Of a stretch of DNA of 64,000 nt, positions 59,266-64,000 are shown piece after piece. Below the pieces are notes generated by a model. That model was not told the DNA's origin. It was given only the letters and a program-made list of their open reading frames with translations, and did no database searches. The DNA is taken from contig NC_133649.1 in the NCBI RefSeq assembly GCF_009905375.1, forward strand, positions 224,027,275-224,091,274, in the 5' to 3' direction. The position numbers were made by a program, and so were the translations under genes. How positions within the stretch are numbered: the stretch's first letter is position 1; every line of letters starts with the position of its first letter. Origin of the DNA: Apium graveolens (lineage: Eukaryota > Streptophyta > Magnoliopsida > Apiales > Apiaceae).

Positions 59266-61631
59266 ATGAACAAGAAGGATGTTGGAGTCAAGATCCCTTT
59301 TCTGGATAAAGATAATTACCATTATTGGAAGGTAAAGATGCATCTTCATTTGCTTTCTCAAGATGAGGCCTATGTTAACTGCATAGAAAGAGGCCCTCAT
59401 ATTCCAATGAGAGCAGCAACAGGAAACGAGCCATCAGTCCCCAAGCCAAGGCATGAATGGTCTGATCCTGACATTGAACAAGTCAGGAAGGATAAAAAGG
59501 CCATGAACATCCTGTTTAATGGAGTTGATGGAGATATATTTGACAACATTATCAACTGCAAAACTGCCAAGGATGTTTGGGATACAATACAGATCATCTG
59601 TGATGGCACTGAACAAGTCAGAGAAAATAAGATGCAGCTCTTGATTCAACAATATAAGCATTTTCATAATGAAGAAAGTGAGTCCCTCACTGACATTTTT
59701 AGTAGGTTTCAAAAACTACTAAATGCTCTAAAGTTGCATGGAAGGGTCTATCAGACAAAAGACTCCAATCTGAAATTCCTTAGATCTCTTCCAAAGGAAT
59801 GGAAACCAATGACAGTCTCATTAAGAAACTCACAAGAATACAAGGAGTTTACTTTAGAGAAACTGTATGGCATCCTGAAAACTTATAAGCTTGAAATAGA
59901 GCAAGATGAGAGGATGGAGAGAGGAAAGAAGAAAGGAGGATCCATTGCACTAGTTGCTGAGTTGGAAAAAGAGAAGGAAGTGAATATGGTAGTTGTTGAA
60001 TCAACTTCAAGGGTCTGTGAGAATAAGGGCAAGGGGCTTGCAGTAGAAAGTGAAGTTTCTTTGAGCTAAGATTTCTTTCCAGGAGATTTTCCAAGCTCAA
60101 GTTCAAGAAGAACTTTGGAGCAGCCAATCCAAATAGAAACATGATCGATAAATCAAAATTCAAATGTTTCAAATGTGGCTTGGCAGGGCATTTTGCCAGT
60201 GAGTGTAGGAAGTCAGATTCCAGCAAGAAAAAGTTTGAACCTGTGGATTATAAGCAAAAATACTTTGAACTGCTCAAACAAAAGGAAAGGGTTTTCATAA
60301 CACAAGAAAATGACTGGGCAGCAGATGGACTGGATAAAGATGAAGATGTCAGCTATGTCAATCTAGACCTAATGGCCAAGTCTGATGAAACAGAGACAAG
60401 CTCTTCAAGTAATCAGGTAATTACTACAAACCTTGCACATTTATCTAAAGTTGAGTGTAATGATGCCATAAATGACATGTCTACAAAGATATATCATTTG
60501 CGTGTTACACTTAAGTCTCTTACTAAAGAAAATGCTAAAATCAAATAAAACAATTTATTTTTGAGTGAGAGAAATAATGTGCTTGAGTCTCAGTTCATTG
60601 ATTTTGAAAAGTTAAGAATTGAGTGTAAGATTGCCAAGGAGGAATTAACCGAGTCCTTGAAGAAAGAAGAAATTTTAAAGAAGCAGCTCGAGCGTGAACA
60701 AGAGGTGATTAAGGCATGGAAAACATCCAGAGATGTCCATGCTCAAATCACCAAAGTTCAAGGAATTGAGTCGTTTTATGATGCAGCCTGTAAAAAGAAC
60801 AAAGAGAAACTAGAACCAAATTTGATAGATGGAGTGCTGACAGATGTAGACTCGACGGATGATGAGGATCATCCGTCGGATAACAAAAAGGGTTATCCGT
60901 CGAATGATGAAAATCCTCATCCGTCGGCTGTGAGCAAGCCTATCAGTAAAGCCAAACTTGTTAAGCTGAATGAGAAGTATGGGTCTGTTTCCAAGAACTT
61001 TGTTTCAGGAGAATCGAGTCAGGTTAAGAAAGGGAAAAAGGCTAATGTTGGTCACATGACTGTCAAACAGTTAAGTGATAGACTTGAAAAGATTGAGGTA
61101 AAAACAGAGACTAAAAAGAAAAATAATAGAAATGGTAAAGTAGGGATTAACAAACACAATAACTACACACCTGATAAATATGCTCCTAGAAAAATCTGTG
61201 TCAAGTGTGGTAGTGTAAATCATTTGTCTGTTAATTGCAAATCTACCATGCCTACTTCCATGTTTGTGCCACCTCAATTTCCTAACATGAATGTCATGCC
61301 TCTCATGCCTATGAATGCTATGTCTACACAGAATATGAATGCACAGTTTGATAACATGCCATTTGCACCTAATCTTTATTATGCTGCATTTAGTATGCCA
61401 CAAATGCCATTTAGCATGCCATACTGGAATAACATGTTTACTAATAGATGTCATTCCCTGTTAATAACAATATGCATGATAATTATGTTGCAATGAATGG
61501 TTTCAAAGGCCAAACTCAAATGACCAAGGATGAATCTGATATCCCTAAGTCAAATGAGATAAAGCCTAAGAAACATAAAAAAAGCTAACAAGGCAGGACC
61601 CAAGGAAACTTGGGTACCAAAATCAACTTGA
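59266..61631 (+). pseudogene. gag of element D, broken
   Basis: Starts ATG at 59266 (MNKKDVGVKIPFLDKDNYHY). The UBN2-like capsid region (to about residue 200) includes NCKTAKDVWDTIQIICDGTE. A zinc knuckle CFKCGLAGHFASEC lies at about 60165-60206 and a second, CVKCGSVNHLSVNC, at about 61200-61240. Between them lie a coiled coil and an HPS-repeat segment (60850-60935). Breaks: TAA at 60067 together with a small deletion and frame change relative to A, TAA at 60546, and frame changes near 61445 and 61580. The terminal ETWVPKST and TGA (61629-61631) match A. Confidence 0.9.
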
Positions 61632-61644
61632 TTTGATTTGATGT

Positions 61645-64000
61645 GTGCAGGGAAACAGAAAGAATCTTTGGTACTTGGACAGTGGTTGTTCAAGACACAT
61701 GACTGGTAATTCTACCCTGCTCACAGAGTTCAAGGAGAGAGCTGGCCCAAGTATTACTTTTGGAGATGACAGCAAGGGTTATACTGTGGGATATAGCTTG
61801 ATTTCAAAGGACAATGTCATCATTGAGAAGGTTGCCTTAGTGGATGGTCTCAAACACAATTTGTTGAGTATAAGCCAGCTTTGTGATAAAGGCAACTTAG
61901 TAACCTTCAACTCAGAAGCCTGTGTTATGACTAACAAAAGAAGCAACAAAGTGGTTCTCACTGGTGTGAGAAAAGGAAATATGTACCTAGCTGATTTCAA
62001 CTCATCTAATGCAGAATCTGTTACTTGTCTTCTCAGTAAAGCAAGTCAAGATGAAAGTTGGCTGTGGCATAAGAAGCTATCCCATTTAAACTTCAAGATA
62101 ATGAATGAGCTAGTAAAGAAAGAACCGGTTAGAGGCATTCCTCTAGTGGAGTTTTCTAAGGATGGACTGTGTGATGCCTGCCAAAAAGGGAAGCAGATTA
62201 AAGCATCATTCAGGAAGAAACTTGATTCAACAATTGAAGAGCCTTTGCAACTGCTTCACATGGATTTGTTTGGACCAGTCAATATGTTGTCCATCTCATG
62301 GAAAAGATTTTGCCTAGTAATTATAGATGATTTCTCAAAGTTCTCTTGGACATATTTCTCAAAGTCTAAAGATGAGGCTAGTGAAATCATCATCAATCAC
62401 ATAAGGCAAGTCAATAATCATCCTGATTTCAAGGTTAGAAGAATCATGAGTGACAATGGAACTGAGTTCAAGAATTCTATCATGAGAGCATTTTGTGAGG
62501 AAAATGGGATTCTGCATGAGTTTTCAGCAGCAAGGACTCCATAATAGAATGGAGTAGTGGAAAGGAAGAACATATCACTTATTGAAGCTGCAAGGACAAT
62601 GCTTGAAGAATCTAAACTGCCAACCTATTTCTGGGCTGAAGCTATGAATACTGCATGCTACAATCAGAATATTTCTCTAGTTAATCAAGCAAGATGCATG
62701 ACTCCCTATCAATTGTTCAAGAACAAGAAGCCAACTCTAAATTTTCTTCATGTCTTTGGCTGCAAGTGCTATATTCTGAGAAATCAAACTGATCAAAATG
62801 GGAAGTTTGATGCTAAAGCAGATGAAGGAATTTTTGTTGGGTATGCTGTTGGTAAAGCATACAGAGTCTACAATCTAAGAACTAACATTGTTGTGGAATC
62901 AATACATGTTGTGTTTGATGATAAAAAGATTGAAGGACTGAAAGATGGAGATTACCATGAGAGCCTCAAATTTGATAATGTGGAGATGATTAGTGATGAC
63001 AGTGATGATGAAAGTGATCAAGAAACAGTGTCTAAGGATAATGCAGATAAATCTACTACCAATGAAGCATAAAACTCAACATATGTCGAGTTGTATAATG
63101 CTTCATCCGTCGGGAGGCAATCTGCGTTATTTATCGGGAGACAACCAGCTTCATCCGTCGGTACTCAAAATTCACCATCCGTCGGGTTATCAAAAGGAGC
63201 AGGAAGTCGAGATAGATCACCTACAGAAAGTTCCCCTTTCTCAAATCAAAGTTCCACAAACTCAGGGGGAGTTTCTAACAATCAAAACTCAATCACACAT
63301 CAAGACAACAATGAGGTCTCTTCATCAAGAGCTAATCTACCTCAACAAAGAAAATGGACAAAAGATCACCCCTTTGAGCTTATTATTGGTGATGTTTCTT
63401 CTAAAGTTCAAACAAGGAGAGCAACTCAAGAAGAATGTCTATACAGTAGCTTTCTTTCCAAGGAAGAGCCAAAGAAGGTAGAAGAAGCTTTGTTGGATCC
63501 TGATTGGATTTTAGCTATGCAGGAGGAGCTAAACTAATTTGAAAGGAATAATGTATGGAAACTGGTGCCCAAGCCTAAAGAAAAGAATCCAATAGACACC
63601 AAATGGGTATTCAGAAACAAGATGGATGAAAATGGCATAGTAGTCAGGAACAAAGCTAGATTGGTTGCTAAGGGCTATTGTCAACAAGAAGGTATAGATT
63701 TTGATAAAACATTTGCTCCTGTTGCAAGACTTGAAGCCATCAGAATCTTCTTAGCCTATGCAGCCCATGCCAATTTCAAAGTCTATCAAATAAATGTCAA
63801 AAATGCCTTTCTAAATGGAGATTTGGAGGAAAAAGTCTATGTCAGTCAACCTCCTGGTTTTGAAGATCCAAATTTTCCAGATCATGTCTATTATCTTTTG
63901 AAAGCACTTTATGAATTGAAGCAAGAACCTAGCCTGGTATGACACTTTATCAAAGTTCCTTTTGGAAAATCACTTCACAAGAGGTACTGTAGATAAAACT
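61645..64000 (+). pseudogene. pol of element D, 5' two thirds
   Basis: Protease with intact LDSG (about 61672-61690). GAG-pre-integrase motif with LWHKKLSHLNF and CDACQKGK follows. The integrase core has MDLFGP, SDNGTEF and NGVVERKN, so all three acidic residues remain. A variable linker with repeated SSVGRQ-like words (63090-63190) precedes the reverse transcriptase from 63400. There, the first catalytic Asp is Asn ([13 protein letters not shown]). Stops: TAA TAG at 62542-62547 just before NGVVERKN, TAA at 63070, TAA at 63535, and a one-base frame change near 63930. The pol frame differs from the gag frame. Confidence 0.9.

Larger units (their letters stand above)
58161..64000 (+). mobile_element. 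SIRE-like Ty1-copia element D, 5' part
   Basis: 5' LTR, PBS, gag and pol through the middle of the reverse transcriptase; the rest is beyond the window. It is a close relative of A and sits inside the 3' LTR of B. It has five nonsense codons at likely or certain Gln positions, one other stop and a few frameshifts, but is much better preserved than B. Confidence 0.9.

Noticed and set aside
61371..61454. His-rich minus-strand ORF overlapping gag of D
   Set aside because: It is the antisense of the Met-rich gag segment (ATG codons read as CAT, His).

Overview
The window reads as AT-rich nuclear DNA of a eudicot. It has spliced genes with GT-AG introns, plant-type proteins and a heavy load of nested plant LTR retrotransposons. 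A campanulid such as an umbellifer would fit the SIRE/Maximus-type Ty1-copia elements, but that is a guess. I see no tRNA, rRNA, CRISPR or bacterial-type operon.

Layout. (1) 1-12851 is a three-deep retrotransposon nest. A Ty1-copia remnant E (+ strand, 11205-12851) was split by a SIRE-like copia element A (- strand, 7324-11199). A was then split by a second SIRE-like element S (+ strand, 1-7323, continuing off the left edge). (2) 12852-18533 holds two host genes: an NTF2-RRM (G3BP-like) RNA-binding protein on + (477 codons, 8 coding exons plus a 5'UTR exon) and a convergent two-exon gene on - for a 151-aa thylakoid-type protein of the DUF1118/RIQ family. (3) 18534-29100 is intergenic and full of transposons: a broken RTE-type LINE, two related Helitron-like elements, a solo LTR in an AT microsatellite, and a TRIM. 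(4) 29100-38500 holds a glycerophosphodiester phosphodiesterase gene (+, 7 exons, 389 aa, signal peptide) and a convergent replication protein A 70-kDa subunit gene (-, 12 exons, 623 aa, RPA1B/D type). (5) 38500-64000 is a second nest. A decayed SIRE-like element B (about 40165 to 58160) carries a 3.3-kb LTR-like insertion and an antisense solo LTR, which itself carries a 4.7-kb CACTA DNA transposon. B's 3' LTR is interrupted by a younger SIRE-like element D that runs off the right edge.

The order RPA70B, GDPD, RIQ resembles my recollection of Arabidopsis At5g08020-At5g08050, which suggests old conserved microsynteny stretched by transposons.

The most unusual signal is that each LTR-retrotransposon family here carries its own short, often near-palindromic motif. 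These motifs are scattered tens of times through LTR, non-coding spacer and, in some families, coding sequence: AAGTTCTGAT in S, CATCCGTCGG in A and D, GACTTNTCGATA in B's spacer and the antisense solo LTR, GGTCGCAACTT in B's 3' LTR, and GGACGCGTCC in the 24-25 kb solo LTR. In addition, the extra 3' ORFs of S and B are each preceded by a TATA box and a CT-rich leader. S also has a second, intact 75-codon ORF with its own TATA box and a nested palindrome upstream. This looks like internal promoters inside SIRE-type elements.
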